Positions 1 to 12,266 of a DNA stretch of 57,621 nt are shown here, piece by piece (within the stretch, counting starts at the first letter, position 1; each line of letters starts with the position of its first letter). Source of the DNA: an uncultured Synechococcales cyanobacterium (GTDB taxonomy: Bacteria > Cyanobacteriota > Cyanobacteriia > Thermosynechococcales > Thermosynechococcaceae); assembly GCA_902806435.1 (NCBI GenBank), contig CADCWO010000115.1, positions 1 through 57,621 on the forward strand, in the 5' to 3' direction. Below the pieces are notes generated by a model. The model had not been told where the DNA came from, did not search any database, and worked only from the letters and a program-made list of their open reading frames with translations. A program made the position numbers and the translations under genes.

Positions 1-841
1 TTAGTCCTTTTCTAAGCCTTCTTCCCCCTTCACTATTGATGATGGCTTGCTCAAAGCTGATGAAACGGAAATCATTGCTGATATGCTTCCACTGCAATGC
101 GATCGTCTCAGATGGCCTAGCACCAGTAGAAAATAAAAACTTTACTAGTGAGGCATAAAAAGAATGCTTTACCTTTGAAGTTTTAGGACAAAACTTGTTT
201 GTTTCGATTGCTGCAATGATTGCATCCTTTTCCGTAGCGGCAAAAGGAAAAATATCATGCTCTGACTTTTGGGCCTTTGGCAATTTAATCTCTCTGCTCA
301 TCCCAGCAAACGGATTCTCGGAAATCAAACCTGTCTTGATACTCCAATCACAACAAGCACTTAATCTGGTAAGAAAACGCTTACAGGAATCCATCGGGAT
401 ACTCTTGAGACAGTAATCTCGAATTTCAGAAGCTTTGTCTAAGTCGAGAGCCGGTAGGGATTTGAGATAGTTGCTGTAAACCCCGTAGGTGTACTTCATT
501 GTGTTAGGTGAGCATTGGGGTTGCTTATAATCGAGAAACTTTTCCCAAAGTTCAGATAGCGTTGGAGTAGAGATTGAGGTAAAAGTTGGGGTAATGGTGC
601 TGAGTGCTGATTGTGGCTTGTACTTGGCTAGTGTGTCATCAAACCGTTCATAAGCAATGTCAGCTTCAATTAGTTTGGCCTTAGCTTCCGCTGCCTTGTG
701 GTTGAGTTTATTGTCTGGCAGCCCAAGGGATAGATAGTGACGCTTGCCACCGTAGGAGAAAACTAGTTGCAACCGTCCATTAGAAGTTTTGATTTGGACG
801 GAACCCTTACTAGCTTTATGTTGGGTGTCTTTGGAGTACAT
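1..841 (-). CDS. Tyrosine-type site-specific integrase, partial (runs off left edge)
   Basis: The minus-strand frame opens with ATG at 841 and stays open for 280 codons to the window edge, so the 3' part is missing. The N-terminus (KGSVQIKTSNGRLQLVFSYG, then KRHYLSLGL) looks like the arm-site DNA-binding domain of cyanobacterial/phage integrases. A core-binding SAM-like domain follows (TLSELWEKFLDYK, SPNTMKYTYGVY). The start of the catalytic domain is reached at STGARPSE, where the Arg would be the first catalytic residue; the HxxR and Tyr boxes lie outside. The gene sits just 3' of tRNA-Gly(CCC) on the same strand, the usual arrangement for a tRNA-targeting island integrase. Whether it is intact cannot be judged from this window. 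Confidence 0.85.
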   Translation of the reverse strand, partial: MYSKDTQHKASKGSVQIKTSNGRLQLVFSYGGKRHYLSLGLPDNKLNHKAAEAKAKLIEADIAYERFDDTLAKYKPQSALSTITPTFTSISTPTLSELWEKFLDYKQPQCSPNTMKYTYGVYSNYLKSLPALDLDKASEIRDYCLKSIPMDSCKRFLTRLSACCDWSIKTGLISENPFAGMSREIKLPKAQKSEHDIFPFAATEKDAIIAAIETNKFCPKTSKVKHSFYASLVKFLFSTGARPSETIALQWKHISNDFRFISFEQAIINSEGGRRLRKGL

Positions 842-1020
842 TAGATAGTTTGTTGGGGTAAAGGCTTACGTTCTACCCCAATCTTACCCCAATTATTACC
901 CCAAACTACCCTAAAGATGCCCAATCGTTTGTCCAATTCAAAAGTTTAGACTTTGACTAAAATATATGAAAGTCTTGAATTTCCAAAGGAAGCAAGGCTT
1001 TTCAAGGATTCTGAACTTAA

Positions 1021-1092
1021 AGCGGATGATCGGACTCGAACCGACGACATTCAGCTTGGGAAGCTGACGTTCTACCACTGAACTACACCCGC
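1021..1092 (-). tRNA. tRNA-Gly(CCC)
   Basis: Read on the minus strand, the acceptor stem GCGGGTG pairs with CATCCGC (one G-T wobble). The anticodon loop is TTCCCAA, giving anticodon CCC, on the stem GTCAGC/GCTGA. The T-arm contains GGTTCGAGTCC. The discriminator base is T and CCA is not encoded. The 3' end faces the integrase about 180 bases away, so this tRNA may be the attachment site. The other attachment repeat would be to the left, outside the window. Confidence 0.95.
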
Positions 1093-1264
1093 AGTGACTT
1101 TAAAGTAGCATCGATCAAGACGATGTTATACCCTACGTGCTAACAAGTTACTTCATAACAGATTCGCGTCACAGTTTAGGGTTATCCGAGCTTGTAGATT
1201 GCAGTATTCCTAAGCTAAACTAAAGCTTGATAAAGTGTAGTCGTTATGAGTTCGTATAAATCCC

Positions 1265-2653
1265 ATGACTAACGCAACCGCAGCGAATACTGTTGAAAAT
1301 TTAGTGATTATTGGTTCTGGACCAGCTGGCTACACTGCTGCAATTTATGCTGCCCGTGCCAACTTGAAGCCCTTTATGTTTGAGGGGTATCAGATGGGTG
1401 GTTTGCCCGGTGGTCAGTTGATGACAACAACAGAAGTGGAAAACTTTCCTGGTTTCCCTAAAGGAATTCAAGGCCCAGAGCTGATGGACTTAATGAAAGC
1501 CCAGGCAGAACGGTGGGGAGCTGAGCTAGTGACTGAAGACGTAACATCGGTTGATTTAAGCCAGCGACCTTTCGTGATTCGCTCGGAGGAGCGCGAGATT
1601 AAAGCCCATAGCATTGTGATTGCCACGGGGGCTACCGCAAAGCGACTCAATCTCCCTTCCGAAGAGAAATTTTGGAGCCGAGGTATTTCTGCCTGTGCTA
1701 TTTGTGATGGCGCCACACCCATCTTCCGGGCTTCGGAGTTGGCCGTAATTGGGGGTGGCGATAGTGCCGCAGAAGAGTCTGTCTACCTGACAAAGTATGG
1801 CTCTCACGTGCATATGTTGGTGCGCGGTGACAGGTTACGGGCGAGTAAAGCGATGCAAGACCGGGTCTTCAATAATGACAAGATTACGGTTCACCTGAAC
1901 ACAGCAGTGTTGGATGTGTTTGGGGAAGAAAACCACATGAAAGGCATTCATATCGAGAACACTCAGACGGGTAAAGAAGAAGAATTGCACGTCAAGGGTT
2001 TGTTCTACGCGGTTGGTCATCGGCCTAATACCTCTCTTTTTAAGGAGCAGATCGAGCTAGATGATGTTGGTTATATTGTGACTAAGCCCGGTTCGGTAGA
2101 AACCAGTGTTGAAGGGGTTTATGCGGCTGGGGATGTGCAAGATCATGAATACCGGCAGGCAATTACTGCCGCTGGTACTGGCTGTATGGCAGCAATGCTG
2201 GCAGAGCGTTGGCTTTCAGTTAATGGTTTGGCTCAAGAATTTCATCAGCCTGAAGAAGATAAGCGCCAAGATACAGACATCGCAGAGATCCATGCCAAAA
2301 CAGAGGCAGAGTTAGAGAAAGAATTTAGCCTGGAAGCAACACGTCATGCCGGGGGATTTGCTTTGCGAAAACTTTTTCATGAAAGCGATCGCCTAATTAT
2401 GGTCAAGTACGTCTCCCCCACCTGTGGTCCCTGCCATAGCCTCAAACCAATTCTGAATAAGGTGGTGGATGAGTTTGAGGGCAAAATGCATCTGGTAGAA
2501 ATTGACATTCAAGCTGACCCAGAAATTGCGGAGCAAGGAGGAGTGACAGGAACACCAACCATCCAGTTTTTTAAGAACAAAGCGTTGCTAGAGCAGCTGG
2601 TTGGGGTGAAACCAAAAAGTCAGTACCGCGAAACGATTGCCAGTAACTTGTAG
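1265..2653 (+). CDS. trxB: NADPH-thioredoxin reductase with fused thioredoxin domain (NTRC)
   Basis: The 462-residue protein joins an NADPH-dependent thioredoxin reductase to a C-terminal thioredoxin. Residues 16-30 hold the FAD motif [14 protein letters not shown]. The redox-active CAIC is at 144-147, the NADPH motif GGGDSAAEE at about 163-171, and the second FAD motif near 288 (AAGDV). The thioredoxin active site CGPC is at 387-390, preceded by a linker of about 40 residues. This fusion is typical of cyanobacteria and chloroplasts. There it reduces 2-Cys peroxiredoxins and links NADPH to redox control of metabolism, including tetrapyrrole synthesis. The ATG at 1265 gives a normal N-terminus. 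The gene appears to be monocistronic. Confidence 0.95.
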   Translation: MTNATAANTVENLVIIGSGPAGYTAAIYAARANLKPFMFEGYQMGGLPGGQLMTTTEVENFPGFPKGIQGPELMDLMKAQAERWGAELVTEDVTSVDLSQRPFVIRSEEREIKAHSIVIATGATAKRLNLPSEEKFWSRGISACAICDGATPIFRASELAVIGGGDSAAEESVYLTKYGSHVHMLVRGDRLRASKAMQDRVFNNDKITVHLNTAVLDVFGEENHMKGIHIENTQTGKEEELHVKGLFYAVGHRPNTSLFKEQIELDDVGYIVTKPGSVETSVEGVYAAGDVQDHEYRQAITAAGTGCMAAMLAERWLSVNGLAQEFHQPEEDKRQDTDIAEIHAKTEAELEKEFSLEATRHAGGFALRKLFHESDRLIMVKYVSPTCGPCHSLKPILNKVVDEFEGKMHLVEIDIQADPEIAEQGGVTGTPTIQFFKNKALLEQLVGVKPKSQYRETIASNL

Positions 2654-2751
2654 CTCAATATGCCGACCGATGCTATGCAGTTTGCGGCCACAAATTAGCA
2701 CTCTGGGGCAAGCATTGTAAAATAAGGGCTTCTGACATCGCACAGCCTTCC

Positions 2752-3648
2752 ATGACCTTTGCTAAACTGCCTTTGCCCCGCTTCTTCAGGGTGTTAAAAC
2801 GCCCAACGCTTTCAGTCCAGTTTATGCTCTTGGGGCTAGTGATCACACTGGTATATGTACTAGTGGCGTTGCTAGCCCCTGTTTTACAGGCTTGGGGTTG
2901 GTTGCAAAGTCCTACAGAGTTTTTAATCAATCCAACCCATGAACCGCCTTCCGCTCAGTACTGGTTTGGCACCAACCAGCAGGGTTATGATGTTTTCTCT
3001 CGCACCTTGTTTGGTTCTCAGGCAGCGCTGCAAGTTGTGATTGTCGCAACGTTGCTCAGCTTAGTGATTGGTGTACCCCTAGGATTGGTCAGCGGTTACC
3101 TGGGGGGTCGCTTAGACCGGGTGCTGTTGTTTTTGATGGACACCATTTATACCCTACCGGGACTACTGTTGTCGGTAACCGTTGCATTTGTGGTGGGTAG
3201 GGGCGTTTTGAACGCCGCGATCGCTCTTAGTGTTGCCTATATCCCTCAGTACTATCGGGTGGTCCGCAACCACACGATCAGTGTTAAAACCGAGCTATTT
3301 ATTGAAGCGGCGCAGGCATTAGGTGCTTCCACCTGGACGGTACTTTCTCGCTACCTATTTTTCAATGTGATTCAGAGTGTGCCAGTGTTATTCACCCTGA
3401 ATGCGGCGGATGCGATCTTGACGCTGGCAGGGTTGGGTTTCCTAGGGTTAGGCTTGCCAGAGGAAGTGCCAGAGTGGGGGTACGATTTACGTCAAGCCTT
3501 AGATGGATTAGCTACCGGGATCTGGTGGACAACCTTCTTCCCCGGTTTTGCTATGACGTTGATGGTAGTGGGTCTGTCCCTGGTTGGGGAAGGGCTGAAT
3601 GAGTTCATCAACCCACTACTGCGGCGCGAGAATTGGAATCGTAAATAG
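2752..3648 (+). CDS. Peptide/nickel-type ABC transporter permease (OppC/DppC family)
   Basis: This is an inner-membrane permease of 298 residues. It has an N-terminal membrane anchor (VITLVYVLVALLAPVL), a periplasmic stretch with the family signature YWFGTNQQGYDVFSR, then about five membrane segments. The cytoplasmic EAA loop (EAAQALGASTW, about residues 183-193) contacts the ATPase. OppC subunits pair with an OppB subunit, a substrate-binding protein and ATPases. Here OppA and OppB lie about 22 kb downstream (25509-28268), and no ATPase gene is in the window. The likely substrate class is short peptides, but it cannot be fixed from sequence. Confidence 0.88.
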   Translation: MTFAKLPLPRFFRVLKRPTLSVQFMLLGLVITLVYVLVALLAPVLQAWGWLQSPTEFLINPTHEPPSAQYWFGTNQQGYDVFSRTLFGSQAALQVVIVATLLSLVIGVPLGLVSGYLGGRLDRVLLFLMDTIYTLPGLLLSVTVAFVVGRGVLNAAIALSVAYIPQYYRVVRNHTISVKTELFIEAAQALGASTWTVLSRYLFFNVIQSVPVLFTLNAADAILTLAGLGFLGLGLPEEVPEWGYDLRQALDGLATGIWWTTFFPGFAMTLMVVGLSLVGEGLNEFINPLLRRENWNRK

Positions 3649-3740
3649 TTACTTATGTTTAACGTTAAGGCTGGTGAAGACTGAGCTTTATTGTGCACAG
3701 CGTTTCTATGGGGAACAGCAAGAAATCATTCAATTTAAAG

Positions 3741-4303
3741 AACAACAATACTCTCCAGAAGAATATTTAGAACTCGAAACTGCTGACGACTACATGAGCG
3801 ATTACCATGACGGCAAATATTACAAACGACAGGTGAATCATCCAATCATAATCAGATAACAACCAACTTTTATGCTGACTGAGTTTTGCCTTAATCAGGC
3901 AGCAAGATGATCTGCTCATTGGCAATATACATGTATCAATATGCCGAAAGCCACTCCACACTTATCATTCGGGCTCACTTATAGTCTCAGGCTCACCAAA
4001 GTTTGCTGAGGTTACAGGGGCCTGATTAGTAACCCTTTGATGATTACAGAAGTGATATCACAATCTACGGAAAACGATGACCTAGTTAAAAAGTTCCAGT
4101 TTTATCGGTCAATTTTTATACTGAGGACACACATGCTGATTGCTCAATCTCAAAGGCACATTGAACAGGTTTCAAAAGTTACTGACAACCAATCGATACT
4201 TTGTGGGTATGTCGATGAAGATACATTAGGCTTGACCTTCTTTCAACTGGAAGTTCCGTTAACAGAGATTTATAGCAAAGTTGATTTTGAGCCTAAGGAG
4301 TAG
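3741..4303 (+). pseudogene. Decayed Uma2-family (DUF820) nuclease-like gene
   Basis: Two fragments of one Uma2 protein lie in the same frame. The first reads QQYSPEEYLELETADDY, then MSDYHDGKYY, matching the N-terminal region of Uma2 proteins, and ends at a stop at 3857-3859. The second starts near 4037 (ITEVISQSTENDD, KKFQFYRSI) and runs through a family-like C-terminus (PLTEIYSKVDFEP) to 4303. The central part, which normally holds the PD-(D/E)XK catalytic residues, is degraded between 3860 and 4036. The gene is therefore almost certainly dead. Uma2 genes are very numerous in cyanobacteria and often decay. Confidence 0.75.
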
Positions 4304-4310
4304 AAGAGCA

Positions 4311-7377
<3,067 letters not shown>

Positions 7378-7986
7378 ATCAACTACTCTCCATCTATTCA
7401 CTTTCTCAAGCAGTCTGATCCGGTCTTGGGGCAGCTGATTGAACGGGTTGGTCCCTGCCAGCTTGACCAAGCCCAGCAGGCTGGGGACTTGCTGGCCTCA
7501 CTCTCTAGGGCAATCATTTTTCAACAACTCTCCACCAAGGCTGCAACGAGCATCTACCGTAAATTTCTGGGGCTGTATCCGGGTATTCCGACCGCGGTGG
7601 ATATCTTGCATACCCCAACAGATGTCCTCCGCAGTGCAGGTATCTCCCGGCCCAAGATCGCTTACCTGAGAGATTTAGCCGAAAAAACCCTTGCGGAGCT
7701 ACCATCTCTGGAAGTATTAGCCACATTGGATGACGAAGCAATTATCCGGGCTTTAACCCAGATTAAAGGAATTGGCCGCTGGAGCGTGCAGATGCTGCTG
7801 ATTTTTCGGCTGCACCGGTGGGATGTCCTGCCTGTAGATGATCTGGGTGTACGAGCGGGCATCTGCAAGGTTTATGGTCTAGAGGGGCTTCCTGACAAGA
7901 AGACGGTAGAGAAACTAGGACAGAACTGGCGGCCTTATTCTACGATCGCCACTTGGTATCTATGGCGAAGTTTAGAGATTGACTAG
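7378..7986 (+). CDS. DNA-3-methyladenine glycosylase II-like protein (HhH-GPD, AlkA family)
   Basis: This is a base-excision repair glycosylase. The helix-hairpin-helix is ALTQIKGIGRWSVQMLLIF, followed by the Gly/Pro-rich loop and catalytic Asp in DVLPVDDLGVRAG. The N-terminal QQLSTKAATSIYRKF segment is typical of the family. The first canonical start in frame is TTG 7426. The family's conserved N-terminus (NYSPSIHFLKQSDPVL) is nevertheless encoded upstream, back to ATC 7378, with only a TGA at 7345-7347 before it. ATC 7378 falls where homologues have Met and has AGCAGG seven bases upstream, so I place the start there. It needs experimental support; 7426 is the fallback. Confidence 0.8.
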   Translation: MNYSPSIHFLKQSDPVLGQLIERVGPCQLDQAQQAGDLLASLSRAIIFQQLSTKAATSIYRKFLGLYPGIPTAVDILHTPTDVLRSAGISRPKIAYLRDLAEKTLAELPSLEVLATLDDEAIIRALTQIKGIGRWSVQMLLIFRLHRWDVLPVDDLGVRAGICKVYGLEGLPDKKTVEKLGQNWRPYSTIATWYLWRSLEID

Positions 7987-8175
7987 GTCATATCAGTCGT
8001 ACTGCTGCCCAACCTAGCCTCCTAAAATCGCAAGATGTCTGTTAGCTCTAACTAGTGTGCCTGTTACTATGCCTCAATTCCCTTGGACTGAACCGGAACG
8101 AAGACCCGCCCCTGAAGTAGGCCTCGCCTATCGAGTGTTGTGTAGGTATTTGACGGCGCGATCTCGAGCAACTTG

Positions 8176-8976
8176 CTAATAGGCAAAGGTTTGATAAACC
8201 TCAGCTTCTGGCTTGTTGTCAAGAGATTCGACGACGGGATTGAAACGTAATAACTGGCGAGCGCGTTGAGACAGGGTATCAAGGGCAGCACGTGGAACCT
8301 GAATAGACACCTCCGGGCGAAACAGCCAGCGGCGGCTATAACCAATGACAACCATCGGCCGTGGGATTTCGGTATGGTTTGGGGTACCGCGGTGTAGACC
8401 TCGCACATCGCGAATCATCACATCTCCCAGTTTCATTGGGATTGGTTCTAACTTGACGTCCCCCGACTCCATGCGGCGCAACCCTTCTGTCTTCGACATC
8501 ATGTGGGTACCACGCGTAATCTCAAGCGGTCCATTTTCTAGCGTGACATCGACGAGCGGAAAGTTGACTGCCAGCTGATAAGGGGGCGTTTCTCTATCGG
8601 TTTCTGGGAAAAGCGGTAAGGTATCCCGGTGCACATCTTGATAGTCAGATCCGAGGAGTGGGGTGTCGGTGGCTAGCTGGCACATAACAGCATCTTCGCC
8701 AACTAAACGCTCAACGATCGCCAGAATATCCGCATCTTCGTAAATACTTGGATCAGCAAAGGGAGCGTCAAAGGGAAGGGTGACATAGTAGCGAGCGGCA
8801 CCTCGATTACGCAGGCTGCCTTCACGGGCGATGTGCTCTTCTAGTAAAGGCTTAAAAGCTTCTTGCCAGTTTTTAAGTGTCGCTGGAGAGAAGTGGTCGC
8901 TCAGGAGGCAATAACCGTCGTTCAGTACCGCTTGGGTGAACGTTTCAATTTCCTGTGGGGTATAGCGGTGTGTCAT
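8176..8976 (-). CDS. Phytanoyl-CoA dioxygenase (PhyH) family protein
   Basis: The 266-residue protein looks like a non-haem Fe(II)/2-oxoglutarate dioxygenase. The iron facial triad is visible as H116-x-D118 (DVHRDT) and H195 (RGLHRGTPN), with R206 (PRPMVVIGYSR) placed to bind 2-oxoglutarate. PhyH proteins hydroxylate diverse small molecules, so the substrate is unknown. The gene stands alone between alkA-like and the galactoside operon, divergent from the latter. ATG 8976 is a good start; a repeated 13-mer and an inverted repeat lie at and just upstream of it. Confidence 0.85.
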   Translation of the reverse strand: MTHRYTPQEIETFTQAVLNDGYCLLSDHFSPATLKNWQEAFKPLLEEHIAREGSLRNRGAARYYVTLPFDAPFADPSIYEDADILAIVERLVGEDAVMCQLATDTPLLGSDYQDVHRDTLPLFPETDRETPPYQLAVNFPLVDVTLENGPLEITRGTHMMSKTEGLRRMESGDVKLEPIPMKLGDVMIRDVRGLHRGTPNHTEIPRPMVVIGYSRRWLFRPEVSIQVPRAALDTLSQRARQLLRFNPVVESLDNKPEAEVYQTFAY

Positions 8977-9030
8977 TAGAGCTTAAGGGAACGCTTCAAC
9001 TTTTATAAGGTATAGCGGTGTAGCGCTATA
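8959..9030. repeat. Duplicated 13-mer and hairpin at the phyH-like start
   Basis: GGTATAGCGGTGT occurs at 8959-8971, inside codons 2-6 of the PhyH-like gene, and again at 9009-9021. The second copy continues into an inverted repeat, TATAGCG (9011-9017) with CGCTATA (9024-9030) across a 6-base loop. It lies in the phyH-like leader. It could be an operator or a small local duplication; no known regulator site is recognised. Confidence 0.4.
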
Positions 9031-9289
9031 AGTTAATTTTAATCGAGTTCGGTATTGCTTGATACAGACAAAAATCTTAGCTCTAAACGTTTTTATATAC
9101 TCTGAATTGATGCAGAGGTAAGTGAGCCTTTGTCTGGACTCCGGCACGGGATGTACATTTCAAAATTCTCATAAGGTCGGCTGGCTCTTATGTCTTCCTA
9201 AATGCCGATCCCCAAAGCACCATTTTGCGCATGGGACAGTTAAACTAAAGGCGTTAAGGGTATGTGCTAGCGGCTAGGATTTAGTCTTC

Positions 9290-11266
9290 ATGAAATCGTT
9301 GGGTAGACGTCTTGAGAATCGTCATACAGAAGGGTCCAGTAATTCTCATAACCGGGGTATTGGCCAACGCTCCGCGGAAGACGGTTTAGGGCTGCCTAAT
9401 ACGGCTTATCCGCGACCCCAGTTGCAACGCGATCGCTGGGTTTGCCTAAACGGTCCCTGGAAGTTTGCCTTCGACGATACCGGTAAATTTGCTCACCCCA
9501 GCGACGTCCCTGAGTGGGCTCATCGGATTGAAGTTCCCTTTGCGCCAGAATCAAAGCGCAGCGGTATTGGAGATACAAGTTTTCACCCGTACTGCTGGTA
9601 TGAGCGGGAATGTGATCTTGATAATGGCGGCGAAGGCCGGGTACTGCTTCACTTTGGAGCCGTAGATTATCGGGCACGCGTTTGGGTTAACGATCAGTTC
9701 ATGGTGGAGCATGAGGGTGGCCATACCCCATTCTCCGTTGACATTACCGCCGCTTTGCACCAAACTGGGCCCCAGCGGATTACGGTCTGGGCGGAGGATG
9801 ACCCCCACGACCTGGCTAAGCCACGGGGTAAGCAGGATTGGCAGTTGGAACCGCACAGCCTCTGGTACCCTCGGACTAGCGGCATCTGGCAAACGGTCTG
9901 GGCTGAGTACGTTCCGGCTACCTATATCGAGCGTATCGGCTGGGAGCCGCACTTTGAGCGCTGGGAGATTGGCTTTCGGGCCTTTGTCACAGGTGAGCAT
10001 CCCGATGGGAAGCAAATCAAGGTGAAATTAACTGTTGATAACCAACTGCTCGTCAACGATTCCTACGAAGTATTTAGTGGCGGGGCTCACCGGCAGATTT
10101 CCCTTCCGGACCCCGGCATTGACGACTACCGCAATGAATTGCTCTGGAGCCCGGAGAAACCAACACTGATCCAGGCTGAGATTCAGCTTTGGGATCAAGA
10201 CCAGCTGATTGATGCGGTCAAGTCATATACGGCGATGCGCACTGTCGGCATCCAACGCGATCGCTTCATGCTGAATGGGCGGCCCTACTATATGCGGCTG
10301 GTGCTAGACCAAGGCTACTGGCCGGATACCCTAATGAGCGCCCCATCGGACGAAGCCTTACGACGGGATGTTGAGCTGGCCAAAGCCATGGGCTTCAATG
10401 GCGTCCGCAAGCATCAGAAGATCGAGGATCCTCGATTTTTATACTGGGCCGATGTCTTGGGCCTGCTGGTTTGGGAGGAGATGCCCAGCACCTATCGATT
10501 CGTTCCCCAAGCGGTGGAACGAATGACGCGGGAGTGGACCGAGGTAATTAAGCGTGATGCCAGCCACCCTTGTGTGGTGGTGTGGGTGCCCTTTAATGAG
10601 TCTTGGGGAGTGCCGAATCTCACCGAGATGGCTGCCCACCAGAACTACGTCCAGGCCCTCTATCACCTGACAAAGACTCTAGATCCAACTCGCCCCGTAA
10701 TTGGCAATGACGGTTGGGAAAGCTCAGCTACCGACATCATTGGCATTCATGATTACGACAACAAGCCCCAGCGGTTGGCAAGCCGCTACGGTTCGGAAGC
10801 CAAGCTATCAGATCTCTTTGATACTAGGCGTCCGGGAGGACGTGTGCTTACTCTTGATGGCTATCCCCATCGGGGACAGCCGATCATCCTGACCGAGTTC
10901 GGGGGAATTGCCTATGCCGATCAGAAACATCCTGAGTCCGGCAACGGCTGGGGATATGTGCTTTCTACAGATATTTCTGAATTTGAGATAAGGTACACGG
11001 CGCTGCTGCAGGCAGTCAACCGGATCGAAATGTTTAGCGGATTTTGTTACACCCAGTTCACGGATACCTTCCAGGAAGTGAACGGGCTGCTGTATGCCGA
11101 TCGCACGCCCAAGTTTCCCCTGGAAGCGATCGCCGCTGCCACCTTAGGAGGAATTGAGGAGGAATATGCACTCCCAGGAACTATTAAAGCCGGATGGGCG
11201 CAAGCTGACCATATACAGTCGGCGACCCATTGCGGCGGGAATTACAGCTCCCAGCCCCAGCAATGA
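9290..11266 (+). CDS. Glycoside hydrolase family 2 protein (beta-galactosidase/beta-glucuronidase-like)
   Basis: The 658-residue retaining glycosidase has the GH2 order. A jelly-roll sugar-binding domain comes first (LNGPWKFAFDD, CWYERECDL, DYRARVWVND, GGHTPFSVDITAAL). An Ig-like domain follows, then a TIM barrel with FNGVRKHQKIEDPRFLYWAD and WEEMPSTYRF. E437 (PFNESWGVP) is the expected acid/base and E536 (ILTEFGGIAY) the nucleophile. There is no signal peptide, so it should be cytoplasmic. It is the first gene of an operon with galT, an M24-like gene and galK, which makes galactosides the likely substrate; the exact specificity is inferred from this context. Its 3' end overlaps galT by about 100 bases. 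ATG 9290 lacks a clear ribosome-binding site and the first ~35 residues are unconserved, so a later start is possible. Confidence 0.88.
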   Translation: MKSLGRRLENRHTEGSSNSHNRGIGQRSAEDGLGLPNTAYPRPQLQRDRWVCLNGPWKFAFDDTGKFAHPSDVPEWAHRIEVPFAPESKRSGIGDTSFHPYCWYERECDLDNGGEGRVLLHFGAVDYRARVWVNDQFMVEHEGGHTPFSVDITAALHQTGPQRITVWAEDDPHDLAKPRGKQDWQLEPHSLWYPRTSGIWQTVWAEYVPATYIERIGWEPHFERWEIGFRAFVTGEHPDGKQIKVKLTVDNQLLVNDSYEVFSGGAHRQISLPDPGIDDYRNELLWSPEKPTLIQAEIQLWDQDQLIDAVKSYTAMRTVGIQRDRFMLNGRPYYMRLVLDQGYWPDTLMSAPSDEALRRDVELAKAMGFNGVRKHQKIEDPRFLYWADVLGLLVWEEMPSTYRFVPQAVERMTREWTEVIKRDASHPCVVVWVPFNESWGVPNLTEMAAHQNYVQALYHLTKTLDPTRPVIGNDGWESSATDIIGIHDYDNKPQRLASRYGSEAKLSDLFDTRRPGGRVLTLDGYPHRGQPIILTEFGGIAYADQKHPESGNGWGYVLSTDISEFEIRYTALLQAVNRIEMFSGFCYTQFTDTFQEVNGLLYADRTPKFPLEAIAAATLGGIEEEYALPGTIKAGWAQADHIQSATHCGGNYSSQPQQ

Positions 11267-12266
11267 GCCTGTAGAGGCCAATCCTCACCTGCGCTGGCAT
11301 CCCTTGCGGGGGGAATGGATCACCTACGCCAGCCACCGACAGGCACGCACCTTTATGCCGCCCCCGGAATATAACCCGCTGGCACCCACACATGACCCGC
11401 AATTTCCGACGGAGCTGCCTCAGGGAAACTATGACATTGCGGTCTTCGATAACCGCTTTCCCTCACTCACCCTGGCCGCTCATGATGCACCCACCAATAT
11501 TGTGGATACCATGCCGGCAAAAGGTGTGTGCGAGGTGGTTGTCTTTACGCAAGACCCCCAGGCTTCTCTGGGCTCCCTGGACGTAGATCATCTGGAGCTA
11601 CTTTTGCAGGTGTGGGCGGACCGCACCCGGGTTGTCGGTGGGCATCCCCAGATCCAGTATGTGCTGCCCTTTGAGAACCGGGGGGTGGAGGTGGGGGTAA
11701 CCTTGCACCACCCGCACGGGCAGATTTATGCCTATCCCTTTGTGCCGCCTGTTCCTGCCCGGATGGCAGAGCGAGAGAAAGCTTATTACCATACCCATCA
11801 GCGTGCCTTGCTGCAAGACTTGATTCAGCAGGAAATCAAGGACAACCAACGAATCTTGTACAAAGACGACCACGCGATCGCCTTTGTACCGGCCTGCGCC
11901 CGCTATGCCTATGAAGTCTGGATTGCCCCGATCTCGCCGGTGGCCACGTTCATCGATCTCACTCCAGAGCAACGCCGGGGGCTGGCCAGAGCCCTGAAGA
12001 CGGTGACCCTCAAGTACGATGGGCTATGGAACCGCCCTTTTCCTTACTTAATGGCTTGGTTTCAAGCACCAACTGACGGCCAGCCGCATCCAGAATCGCA
12101 CTTGCATGCAGAGTTCTATCCCCCCTACCGAATGCGCGATCGCCTCAAGTACCTAGCGGGAACGGAACTGGCAGCCGGCCTGTTTGCCAATGACGCCCTG
12201 CCGGAGGCAAAAGCGAAGGAGCTCCAGGCCGTCTCCGTCAACCTCCAAACCCTAGCAACCTTATGA
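11166..12266 (+). CDS. galT: Galactose-1-phosphate uridylyltransferase
   Basis: GalT swaps UMP between UDP-glucose and galactose-1-phosphate in the Leloir pathway. The catalytic motif [10 protein letters not shown] is present, with H184 as the expected UMP-carrying residue. FDNRFPSL and the C-terminal [11 protein letters not shown] motif are also present. The N-terminus [18 protein letters not shown] fits the family from ATG 11166. Two AGGAGG sequences precede it (11146-11151 and 11157-11162), inside the end of the GH2 gene; TTG 11154 is an alternative start. The structural-zinc cysteine pair of the E. coli type is not seen (YASHRQART in that region), as in many GalT proteins. Its stop overlaps the next start as ATGA. 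Confidence 0.95.
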   Translation: MHSQELLKPDGRKLTIYSRRPIAAGITAPSPSNEPVEANPHLRWHPLRGEWITYASHRQARTFMPPPEYNPLAPTHDPQFPTELPQGNYDIAVFDNRFPSLTLAAHDAPTNIVDTMPAKGVCEVVVFTQDPQASLGSLDVDHLELLLQVWADRTRVVGGHPQIQYVLPFENRGVEVGVTLHHPHGQIYAYPFVPPVPARMAEREKAYYHTHQRALLQDLIQQEIKDNQRILYKDDHAIAFVPACARYAYEVWIAPISPVATFIDLTPEQRRGLARALKTVTLKYDGLWNRPFPYLMAWFQAPTDGQPHPESHLHAEFYPPYRMRDRLKYLAGTELAAGLFANDALPEAKAKELQAVSVNLQTLATL

